This document shows, piece after piece, positions 26,955-34,974 of a stretch of DNA of 64,000 bases. The notes beneath the pieces are model-generated. The model was not told the origin of the DNA, searched no databases, and saw only the letters and a list, made by a program, of their open reading frames with translations. The stretch is from Bacteroidales bacterium. GTDB lineage: Bacteria > Bacteroidota > Bacteroidia > Bacteroidales > 4484-276. The stretch is taken from assembly GCA_035647615.1 (NCBI GenBank), contig DASRND010000009.1:28539-92538 (forward strand). Direction: 5' to 3'. Positions within the stretch are counted from its first letter, which is position 1. The number at the start of each line of letters is the position of its first letter. A program made the position numbers and the translations under genes.

Positions 26955-27479
26955 AAAAAGAATATCGAATCGCTGTATTTTGAAGTGAGAAAAGGTTTGT
27001 TATAGTGTCTTCATGCGATTATCGAAGCATTGGGGAATCATCCCATAGGGATTCGATATGGGTAGAAAGCGCAATGCAATAAATTATTTCGTCCCACACG
27101 GGACGAGATTAGGAGCGCGCATATTTTTTCTACCCATATCATGTGCCTAAAGGCACAAAAAAATAAGACGATAGTAAAGAAGAACAGAAATCACGATCAT
27201 GTATTTGCCAGCGTTTTGCCCTTTGCGCCCAGCGCCTTGCTTTCTTCACTTCATTATTCGTTATTCTTCGGTTCGATATTCAAAAAAAGTCGATGAATGG
27301 AAAAAACTTTTGTCCCCAGCGTCCAGTTCTTGGCCCTTTGCGCCACACGCCCTGCACCCTGCTCTTTTCCACTTTATCAGAAAAGATGCTTTGGCATAGT
27401 TTGGATGTTACAAACCAAACAAATCTTTGCGACAGTTACACCAAAAGCTCCGCTTTGTAGTTTTGCAGGCAGGTTTTTT
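26955..27479. other. 525 bp noncoding stretch holding several decayed repeats
   Basis: No gene is supported here. It contains a GAATATCGAATCGC repeat copy (26960-26973, inverted relative to 11264), a structured palindromic element (27034-27156), and CCCTTTGCGCCCAGCGCC-like tracts (about 27215-27240 and 27310-27365) that resemble the tail of the acyltransferase gene. The promoter of ispG is at its right end. Confidence 0.7.
27034..27156. repeat. Palindromic repeat element with nested inverted repeats
   Basis: An outer pair GATATGGGTAGAAA (27055-27068) and TTTCTACCCATATC (27127-27140) is a perfect 14 bp inverted repeat. Inside lies CGTCCC-ACAC-GGGACG (27090-27105). Outside lie GTGCCT-AA-AGGCAC (27143-27156) and ATCCC-ATA-GGGAT near 27040. 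It has no coding capacity and resembles the mobile palindromic elements scattered in Bacteroidetes intergenic DNA. Confidence 0.75.
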
Positions 27480-27487
27480 TATATTTG
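27454..27487 (+). promoter_or_regulatory. ispG promoter
   Basis: A -33 element TTTG (27454-27457) and a -7 element TATATTTG (27480-27487) are spaced as in the Bacteroidetes consensus TTTG/TAnnTTTG. The -7 element ends only 4 bases before the ATG at 27491. Confidence 0.65.
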
Positions 27488-27490
27488 CTA

Positions 27491-29176
27491 ATGATCAAAA
27501 ATCGACAGATGAATCAGCGTTTCATGACAAGAGAGATAATGGTAGGCACGGTAGCCGTTGGCGGGAGCAATCCCGTTCGCGTGCAAAGTATGACCAACAC
27601 CAGCACCATGGATACCGCCGCTTCGGTGCGACAGACCATACAGCTTTATCAGGCAGGCTGTGAGCTGGTGCGCATTACTGCGCCCGGCGTAAAAGAAGCC
27701 GCAAACCTGGCCTTGATCAAACAGGAGTTGCAAAAGCAGGGTTATAACATTCCGCTTATCGCAGATATTCATTACAGTCCCAAAGCTGCCGAAGTAGCTG
27801 CTGCCATCGTCGAAAAAGTGCGCATCAATCCGGGCAACTACACCGGTGCCGAACCGCGCAACATCAACTATACGCCGCAGCAATATCAGAAAGCACTCGA
27901 CAAGGTGCGCCAAAAAATCAGTCCGCTCATCAAAATTTGTAAAGAACACAACACGGTCATACGCATCGGCTCCAACCACGGCTCGTTGGGTCGTCGCATC
28001 ATCCATCGATACGGCAACACCCCCGAAGGCATGGTGGAGGCTGCTTTGGAATTTGTACGGATTTGCCGCGAGATGGATTTCCATCAAATCATCCTCTCGA
28101 TGAAAGCCAGCAACGTACGCGTAATGGTTCATGCCACACGACTTTTAGTAAAAAAGATGATGGACGAAGGCATGGATTATCCGGTGCATCTGGGCGTAAC
28201 CGAATCAGGCGACGGCATCGAAGGCCGCGTAAAATCGGCCGTAGGTATTGGAACATTGCTGGCCGACGGCATCGGCGACACCATCCGCGTTTCGCTTACC
28301 GAAGACCCGGTGAATGAGGTGCCGGTAGCACACAGCATTCTCAATTACCTAAAGCAGGAAAAGAAAGCATTGGTTACAGATGTTTTTAACGATTTTTTCT
28401 ACGATCCGTTTAGTTATAATCCGCGGTTTTCGAAGCGATCGCAACTCAAAACTGCCATTGTGGAACCACTGGTGTTGGCAGAGGCAGGAGATTACACATG
28501 TGAAAAACCGGATATAGTAATCAATGCAAACCAATCAGCGCAAAAGCGCTGGCAACGAGTTTCTTTGGACGAAACATCAAATGATGAGGACTACAATCAA
28601 CCGGTAATGGCAACCAGCCGGAAAGCGCCGGCAGTATATTCCTTCCGGAGATTTTTTGAAGAGTTGCATCAGGACGAATTGCGCATTCCGGTGATTTTGC
28701 ATAAAACCTATTCCGGCGACGCAGCCGCATCAGCCATCTCTGCAGCCATCGACTTTGGGCCACTGTTTCTCGATGGCCTCGGCGACGGAATTTGGCTTGA
28801 ATCTGACGAGGAGCATCGCCAGGATTTTGTGAGCCTGGCCTATACACTTTTGCAAGCCTGCGGTGCACGCATCAGCAAAACGGAGTTTATTGCTTGTCCA
28901 TCCTGCGGGCGCACCCGTTACGACATTCAGGCGTCGCTGCAAAAAGTAAAAGCTGCAACCTGCCATCTAAAAGGTCTCAAAATAGCGGTGATGGGCTGCG
29001 TCGTCAATGGGCCAGGCGAAATGGCCGACGCCGACTACGGCTATGTGGGCATGGGCGCAGGGAAAGTAGCGCTATATCGCGGTCACACGCAAGTGCAGCA
29101 CGACGTACCCGAAGAGGAAGCCGTAGATGCGCTGGTAGAAATGATTAAAAAAGACGGCAGGTGGAGGGAGAAATAG
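27491..29176 (+). CDS. ispG: 4-hydroxy-3-methylbut-2-enyl diphosphate synthase, long form
   Basis: The ~561-residue protein has an N-terminal TIM barrel (VGGSNPVRVQSMTNT; PLIADIHYSPKAAE; KVRINPGN) and a C-terminal [4Fe-4S] domain (IACPSCGRT and VMGCVVNGPGEM). Between them, about 275-460, is the large insertion domain found in plant and Bacteroidetes IspG. It catalyses the penultimate step of the MEP isoprenoid pathway, reducing MEcPP to HMBPP. The -7 promoter element lies so close that the transcript may start at or near the ATG at 27491; initiation could instead be at the ATG at 27509 (MNQRFMTREI). Confidence 0.93.
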   Translation: MIKNRQMNQRFMTREIMVGTVAVGGSNPVRVQSMTNTSTMDTAASVRQTIQLYQAGCELVRITAPGVKEAANLALIKQELQKQGYNIPLIADIHYSPKAAEVAAAIVEKVRINPGNYTGAEPRNINYTPQQYQKALDKVRQKISPLIKICKEHNTVIRIGSNHGSLGRRIIHRYGNTPEGMVEAALEFVRICREMDFHQIILSMKASNVRVMVHATRLLVKKMMDEGMDYPVHLGVTESGDGIEGRVKSAVGIGTLLADGIGDTIRVSLTEDPVNEVPVAHSILNYLKQEKKALVTDVFNDFFYDPFSYNPRFSKRSQLKTAIVEPLVLAEAGDYTCEKPDIVINANQSAQKRWQRVSLDETSNDEDYNQPVMATSRKAPAVYSFRRFFEELHQDELRIPVILHKTYSGDAAASAISAAIDFGPLFLDGLGDGIWLESDEEHRQDFVSLAYTLLQACGARISKTEFIACPSCGRTRYDIQASLQKVKAATCHLKGLKIAVMGCVVNGPGEMADADYGYVGMGAGKVALYRGHTQVQHDVPEEEAVDALVEMIKKDGRWREK

Positions 29177-29235
29177 AAATTACAAATCACAAATAAATCA
29201 TTAAAAACAAAATTCAACTCTCCCCGTTGAAGAGG

Positions 29236-29269
29236 TTTTTCCTGGCTCCGGAAATATCTCCTACATTTG
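29236..29269 (+). promoter_or_regulatory. Probable promoter of the type III restriction operon
   Basis: TACATTTG (29262-29269) is an exact TAnnTTTG -7 element. A TTTT element at 29236-29239 has the same 26-base offset as in the ispG promoter. It directly abuts the XRE remnant. Confidence 0.5.
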
Positions 29270-29272
29270 CAA

Positions 29273-29374
29273 GAAAACCGACAACAACCCAGACTGGCAA
29301 CCTTACCCGAAATAGCGGAGATTTTGGACGTTGACGTGAAAGAATTGATAATCTCTAATAAAGAACAGAAATAG
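29273..29374 (+). pseudogene. 3' remnant of an XRE-family regulator gene
   Basis: Reading from GAA at 29273, 33 codons encode ENRQQPRLATLPEIAEILDV, then DVKELIISNKEQK and a stop at 29372-29374. This is the C-terminal half of a small XRE regulator common in Bacteroidetes, where it often precedes restriction genes. The upstream part does not continue the domain in this frame: the expected HTH core and start codon are missing, and a promoter-like sequence stands there instead. The stop lies 1 base before the mod ATG, so the original operon junction is preserved. It might still be translated as a short peptide, but I see no start. Confidence 0.65.
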
Positions 29375-29375
29375 T

Positions 29376-31091
29376 ATGCCAACACTCAATTGGATAGGAA
29401 AAGAAAAAGTGGTGAGCCATCACCAGGACGTGCCATACAGAGTATTGGAACACAAATACGGTTTTACGGCAGACGCTTCGACAGGCGCAGGGAAAGAACA
29501 AACCGAACCCACCAACAGCGGAAACAAAATAATTCACGGTGACAACCTTGAAGCCCTAAAAAGCCTGCTGCCCGAATACGAAGGAAAAGTAAAGTGCATT
29601 TACATCGACCCGCCTTACAACACCGGAAACGAAAGCTGGGTGTATAACGACAACGTAAACCACCCGAAAATTAAGAAGTGGCTGGGCGAAGTGGTTGGCA
29701 AAGATGGCGAAGACCTTACCCGCCACGACAAGTGGCTCTGTATGATGTACCCTCGATTAAAATTACTTCACAAACTTTTGGCTGATGATGGAGCAATTTT
29801 CATAAGCATTGATCATAATGAGCAATCATATTTAAAATTGTTGTGTGATGAAATTTTTGGACGAAGTAATTTTATTTTTAACTTTTCAAGAGTTACTAAA
29901 AAAGCAGGAAAATCTTCTGACGTTATTTCGTTTAATAATGACAACTTATTTTTTATTCAAAAATCGAACAAGACTAAGTTTTATCCTTTTGAACACAATG
30001 ATATTGGATTTAAACATTCAGATGTGTTTGTTAAAGAAAGGGGACTATACAAATTAAATCAAACTTTAGATTATGGTTCTATACAGTATTCCGCCTCCCT
30101 TGATTATGAGATAGAAATAGAGGGAGATATTTTTAGACCCGGGAACGTATCTTATGAAGAAATGCATCAAAGGCAATCAAAAAATCCAAAAAGTGATTTT
30201 TGTTGGAGATGGTCTAAAGATTTATTTGAATTTGGTTTGAAAAATGGGTTTATAGTTATAAAAAAATCCAAAAACGGGAAAAGAATTTACACGAAAACCT
30301 ATCAAAAATGCACTATTAACAAGCAAAATGGATATAGTTTAGAATACAACAAAAGAACAAAGGCTTTATCTACATTAGAGTTTATTGAGAATCGGTTCTC
30401 GAATGATAATTCTAAAAAAGAATTAGAAAGTATTTTTGGTACAAAGGTTTTTGAATATTCAAAACCATCAATTCTAGTGGAAACAATAATTAAATTTTCT
30501 ACCGACAAAAACTCCATCATCCTCGACTCTTTCGCAGGCTCAGGAACAACCGCCCACGCAGTTTTAAATCTAAATAAACAAGACGGTGGCAATCGGAAAT
30601 TCATTTTGGTGGAAATGGAAGATTATGCCAACGACATTACTGCCGAACGAGTAAAACGGGTAGCCCAAGGCTATGGCGCTTCGGCAGGCTCAGCTACCGC
30701 AAAAAAAGTGGAAGGTACAGGCGGTGCATTCGATTTTTACGAATTGGGTTTGCCACTTTTTGACGAAAACCAAAACCTGAATGAAAAAGTCGATATTGAG
30801 AAAATAAGAGAATACATTTGGTTTTCAGAAACCCGGACTTCGGCTAAGCTCAGTCATCAAGTTTCAAATGAGGATGATAAATATTTTTTGGGCGAGAAAG
30901 ATGAAACGGTTTATTATTTCATTTATGAAAAAGACCAATTAACAACCCTTGATTTTGATGCTTTGGAACTCATAAAAATCAAAGGCGAGCAATACGTCAT
31001 TTATGCCGACAATTGTTTGCTTCCAAAAGAATTTATGGCAAAGAAGAACATCGTTTTCAAAAAAATACCACGCGACATAACGCGGTTTTAA
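29376..31091 (+). CDS. mod: Type III restriction-modification methyltransferase subunit
   Basis: The 571-residue protein is a beta-class N6-adenine methyltransferase. It has motif IV DPPYNTG at 78-84 and motif I DSFAGSG at 384-390 (permuted order), flanking a central target-recognition region (about 165-370). The C-terminal ~130 residues are the Mod tail that contacts Res. The central region is far AT-richer than the flanks (15 of 60 G+C at 29941-30000 against 28 of 60 at 29581-29640), which suggests exchange of the specificity domain. The gene is first in the mod-rhuM-res operon. Confidence 0.93.
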   Translation: MPTLNWIGKEKVVSHHQDVPYRVLEHKYGFTADASTGAGKEQTEPTNSGNKIIHGDNLEALKSLLPEYEGKVKCIYIDPPYNTGNESWVYNDNVNHPKIKKWLGEVVGKDGEDLTRHDKWLCMMYPRLKLLHKLLADDGAIFISIDHNEQSYLKLLCDEIFGRSNFIFNFSRVTKKAGKSSDVISFNNDNLFFIQKSNKTKFYPFEHNDIGFKHSDVFVKERGLYKLNQTLDYGSIQYSASLDYEIEIEGDIFRPGNVSYEEMHQRQSKNPKSDFCWRWSKDLFEFGLKNGFIVIKKSKNGKRIYTKTYQKCTINKQNGYSLEYNKRTKALSTLEFIENRFSNDNSKKELESIFGTKVFEYSKPSILVETIIKFSTDKNSIILDSFAGSGTTAHAVLNLNKQDGGNRKFILVEMEDYANDITAERVKRVAQGYGASAGSATAKKVEGTGGAFDFYELGLPLFDENQNLNEKVDIEKIREYIWFSETRTSAKLSHQVSNEDDKYFLGEKDETVYYFIYEKDQLTTLDFDALELIKIKGEQYVIYADNCLLPKEFMAKKNIVFKKIPRDITRF

Positions 31092-31151
31092 TGATGAATG
31101 CTCAATTGAGCTATTTCCATTTTGCAGACAACTGAAACAAAAATAAAAACA

Positions 31152-32141
31152 ATGAGTGAACTTGAGCCAACGCAAAACAACTTTATACTTTATACTGCAC
31201 CAGAAGGTGAAGTGAAGCTAACTGTTTTGTTGGAAAACGAAACGATTTGGTTGACGCAAGAGCAAATGAGCCAGCTTTTCGACCGTGAGCGAAGCGTGAT
31301 AACCAAGCATATAGGCAATGTTTTTGGCGAAGGCGAATTGGAAGAAAAAAGCAATGTGCAAAATTTGCACATTAGTGGTTCGGACAAGCCTGTTAAGTTC
31401 TATAACCTAGATGTTATCATTTCGGTTGGTTACCGTGTAAAGTCGCAAAGAGGCACACAATTTAGAATTTGGGCTACCAAAACCCTGAAAGAATACCTTA
31501 TCAAAGGTTTTGTGCTGGACGATAACCGATTGAAGCAAGGCGAAGCGCTTTTTGGTAAAGACTACTTCAAAGAGTTATTGGAGCGTGTTCGTTCCATCAG
31601 GGCAAGCGAACGCAGAATTTACCAGCAAATCACCGATATTTTTGCCGAATGTAGTATCGACTATGACCCTCGGTCGGAAATCACAAAGAATTTTTATGCA
31701 TTGGTTCAAAACAAATTCCATTTTGCCATAACCGGACAAACTGCGGCTGAAATTATTTATAAAAATGCCAATGCTAACAGAATAAATATGGGCTTAACTA
31801 CCTGGAAAAATGCACCCGAAGGAAGAATCGTAAAAACAGATACCGGCATTGCCAAAAATTATCTGCTAGAAAAAGAGATAAAGCAATTGGAGCGAACCAT
31901 AACAGGCTATTTTGACTATATCGAAAATTTGATAGAGCGGGAAAACACCTTTACAATGGAAGGTTTGGCAAACAGCGTAGATAGGTTTTTGAACTTTAAC
32001 GAATTCAAAATTTTAGACGGCAAAGGAAAAATATCGCACAGCAGAGCCATTACCAAAGCGGGTACAGAGTATGACCAATTTAACAAGACTCAAAAAATTA
32101 TTTCTGATTTTGACAAAGAAATTAAGAAATTGAAAAAATAA
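31152..32141 (+). CDS. RhuM family protein within the type III RM operon
   Basis: The ~329-residue protein has an N-terminal DNA-binding-like region (WLTQEQMSQLFDRERSVITK; IISVGYRVKSQRGTQFRIWA) characteristic of the RhuM/DUF-type virulence family. A helical C-terminal part contains TAAEIIYKNANANRINMGL, similar to Fic/Doc-linked regulators. RhuM function is not established. It is encoded 60 bp after mod and 3 bp before res, so it is probably part of the restriction locus, perhaps as regulator or accessory defence factor. The ATG at 31152 is chosen; an in-frame TTG at 31122 gives a longer form. Confidence 0.85.
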   Translation: MSELEPTQNNFILYTAPEGEVKLTVLLENETIWLTQEQMSQLFDRERSVITKHIGNVFGEGELEEKSNVQNLHISGSDKPVKFYNLDVIISVGYRVKSQRGTQFRIWATKTLKEYLIKGFVLDDNRLKQGEALFGKDYFKELLERVRSIRASERRIYQQITDIFAECSIDYDPRSEITKNFYALVQNKFHFAITGQTAAEIIYKNANANRINMGLTTWKNAPEGRIVKTDTGIAKNYLLEKEIKQLERTITGYFDYIENLIERENTFTMEGLANSVDRFLNFNEFKILDGKGKISHSRAITKAGTEYDQFNKTQKIISDFDKEIKKLKK

Positions 32142-32144
32142 GGT

Positions 32145-34805
32145 ATGGAATTAAAAAGCTATCAGCGAAAAGTAATAGAGAATTTGGAAGAATACCTGGG
32201 CTATGTCCAGGAGCATAAAAGCCTGGCTAAAGCCTTCAACCAGTATTGGAAAGACAAGATTGGCCCCTACAATCCTTTGGACGGCACAGGAATGGAACCC
32301 TATAAAAACAACATTCCTAACTCAGCCCACGTATGCATAAAAGTTCCAACGGCAGGTGGTAAAACCTTTATTGCCGTTAATGCCCTGCACACCATTTTTT
32401 CGGCTTACGATTCAGCAAAACCCAAAGCTGTTATTTGGTTAGTGCCCTGGAGCAATCTTTTACAACAAACTGTAAACACACTTTCCAATCCCGAACATCC
32501 ATATCGCCAAAAACTAAATTCGCTTTTTAACAACCGGGTAGAGATTTACCAAAAAGCAGATTTGTTGCAGGGTTCAAACTTCAACCCAACGGTTGTAAAA
32601 GACCAGTTGAGCATTTTTGTAATGAGCTTTGCCAGTTTAAGAGCAAAAAACAAGGAAGATAGAAAAGTATTTCAGGAAAATGGACAATTAGAAGCTTTTG
32701 TTTCTCAATACAAAAACAACGAGCATATTTTGAGCGGTGTGGATGATACTGCTTTAATCAACGTTTTACGGTATCTAAATCCTGTTTTGGTGGTTGATGA
32801 AAGCCACAATGCCGAAAGTGAGTTGAGTGTGGATATGCTCAAAAACCTGAATCCTTCATTCATTCTTGATTTAACAGCAACACCAAAAGACAATAGCAAT
32901 ATTGTAAGTCTTGTACCTGCCATTGAACTAAAAAAGGAGCACATGGTAAAACTTCCTGTAATCGTGTACAACAGCCACGACAAAACGGAAGTCATTAACA
33001 ACGCTTTGCACTTGCAACGCAAATTGGAAAACCTTGCTAAAAAGCAAGAAGACGAAGGCGGTAAATATATCAGACCGATTGTACTGTTTCAGGCACAACC
33101 AAAAACCAAAGACGATAACACGACTTTTGAAAAACTGAAAGAACAGTTGTTGGGATTAGGAATTACAGAAAGTTATATCAAAATTAAAACAGCCAACATA
33201 GACGAATTGAAAGGCATTGATTTGATGGATGCAGCATGTGAAGTCCGTTACATCATCACCATCAACGCCTTGAAAGAGGGTTGGGATTGCCCGTTTGCTT
33301 ACATTTTAGCTTCGTTGGCCGACAAGTCAAGTTCGGTAGATGTAGAGCAGATTTTGGGTCGTGTGTTACGCCAACCTTATGTGCAACGCCACAAAGCATT
33401 TCAATTAAACCTTTCTTATGTTTTAACCGCTTCTGCAAAGTTCAACGAAACCCTGCAGAGCATTGTAAAAGGTTTGCAGGAATCAGGCTTTAGCGAAAAA
33501 GATTATCGCAAAGTGGATAAAATGACTGACGAAGAAAAGAAAACTACTGCGGTTGACCCGGTAGAATCATTCTTATTTCCGGAACAACATCCCGAAGTTT
33601 CGGGAGAACAACAAGAAGAAACTATCGACAAAAACCGAGTTACGTTTGACCCATCCCGAAATTTGTCAGGAGCTGATGAAGAAACCGAAACAACTTCGGT
33701 AATACAAGAAATTGAAACTCTTGCGGAAGAACAAAACCGACAATTAGAAGAGAAAATAAAAGAACAGGAAAAACAACCTGTCGACGAAAACATATTCATA
33801 GAAATGGGTACAAAAGTAAAACGCTATAAAGTTAAGGAGTCCAACAAGGATCTTATTGATAAAATTGAGTTTCCGCAGTTTTTCATCAAAGTAACGGCAA
33901 GTGATATTTTTGGTACAGACGAAGAATTGCTCAATCGTGAATCATTGCTCAAAGATTTTAAACTTTCGAACGAAGACATTAAAATTGACTTTGATCAAAT
34001 TTCATCTGATTTGTATAAAGTTGACTTAGAAGAAGCCAAAAAGAACGAGTACAGACCTTCTTTTACCAAAATTGAAAATAGTACGGTGAAAGACCCCATT
34101 ACCGAATACATTTTAGCCAAACCATTAGGGAATCAAATAACAGACATCACGCATCAAATGATGCAGATTATCGGAAATATGTACCCAATTCCCGACCAGG
34201 AAATCAAAGTTTACATTGGACGTATTCTGCAGAGTATAAACACCGAACAACTTCGTGATATCCTGGTTAGAAAGTGGAGTTACACAGACAAGATAAAAGT
34301 TAAGATTCGGCAATTGTCAGACAGTTATGCCGAAGGTCGTTTTATGGACTTACTGAAATCAAAAAGAATTAGCACCAAAGCAAATTGGAAGTTAGGCAGC
34401 GAAATTGTGCCAGGCAACACAAGTTCATCCATTGGAAATTCACTTTACGAAAGAGAAGGTTCAATGAATGGTTTTGAAGAACGGGTTGCAATGGAAATCG
34501 GAACTTCTTCAAACGTTGTATTTTGGCATAGGAACTTAGAACGCGGAAAAGGTTTTTACATCAATGGCTTTAAAGCCAATCATTACCCTGACTTTATTCT
34601 ACAAACAAAATCAGGAAAGACCATTTTAATAGAAACCAAAGGCGACCATTTGGACGGTTCAGACAGCGAAGCAAAATCCCGACTTGGTAACGAATGGGAA
34701 AGACAAGCAGGCCAAGACTTTGCCTATTTTATGGTATTTGACAAGAAAGAAATTAAAGGAGCTTACACGTTGGACAAAGCAAAGGAATTGATAAGTAAAA
34801 TGTAA
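32145..34805 (+). CDS. res: Type III restriction endonuclease subunit
   Basis: The 886-residue protein has an SF2 helicase core with Walker A VPTAGGKT (67-74), motif II VVDESHNAE (about 217-225), motif III LDLTATP, and a late motif QILGRVLRQP. A C-terminal PD-(D/E)xK nuclease reads YPDFILQTKSGKTILIETKG (about 814-833). Together with Mod it forms the ATP-dependent type III restriction complex. Residues ~460-560 are an acidic low-complexity linker. All key motifs look intact, so the nuclease is probably functional. Confidence 0.93.
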   Translation: MELKSYQRKVIENLEEYLGYVQEHKSLAKAFNQYWKDKIGPYNPLDGTGMEPYKNNIPNSAHVCIKVPTAGGKTFIAVNALHTIFSAYDSAKPKAVIWLVPWSNLLQQTVNTLSNPEHPYRQKLNSLFNNRVEIYQKADLLQGSNFNPTVVKDQLSIFVMSFASLRAKNKEDRKVFQENGQLEAFVSQYKNNEHILSGVDDTALINVLRYLNPVLVVDESHNAESELSVDMLKNLNPSFILDLTATPKDNSNIVSLVPAIELKKEHMVKLPVIVYNSHDKTEVINNALHLQRKLENLAKKQEDEGGKYIRPIVLFQAQPKTKDDNTTFEKLKEQLLGLGITESYIKIKTANIDELKGIDLMDAACEVRYIITINALKEGWDCPFAYILASLADKSSSVDVEQILGRVLRQPYVQRHKAFQLNLSYVLTASAKFNETLQSIVKGLQESGFSEKDYRKVDKMTDEEKKTTAVDPVESFLFPEQHPEVSGEQQEETIDKNRVTFDPSRNLSGADEETETTSVIQEIETLAEEQNRQLEEKIKEQEKQPVDENIFIEMGTKVKRYKVKESNKDLIDKIEFPQFFIKVTASDIFGTDEELLNRESLLKDFKLSNEDIKIDFDQISSDLYKVDLEEAKKNEYRPSFTKIENSTVKDPITEYILAKPLGNQITDITHQMMQIIGNMYPIPDQEIKVYIGRILQSINTEQLRDILVRKWSYTDKIKVKIRQLSDSYAEGRFMDLLKSKRISTKANWKLGSEIVPGNTSSSIGNSLYEREGSMNGFEERVAMEIGTSSNVVFWHRNLERGKGFYINGFKANHYPDFILQTKSGKTILIETKGDHLDGSDSEAKSRLGNEWERQAGQDFAYFMVFDKKEIKGAYTLDKAKELISKM

Positions 34806-34974
34806 AACCCTCGCTATTTGCAAGCACATCATCCGTTGGCTAAATTGTGAATCATCAAAAGGAAATTGTTGTTCCACAAAAAATAACTAAAAGGACAGGT
34901 GTTTTTAAAATTAAAATCTCAGATCCCTGAGCTGCTATGATTCTTTGGAGTTTGTTTTTTGGAATTTTCCCCAC

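Noticed and set aside
26955..27479. Possible RNA gene in the long gap before ispG
   Set aside because: The hairpins belong to a palindromic repeat element with no cloverleaf or known riboswitch core, and no promoter points into it.
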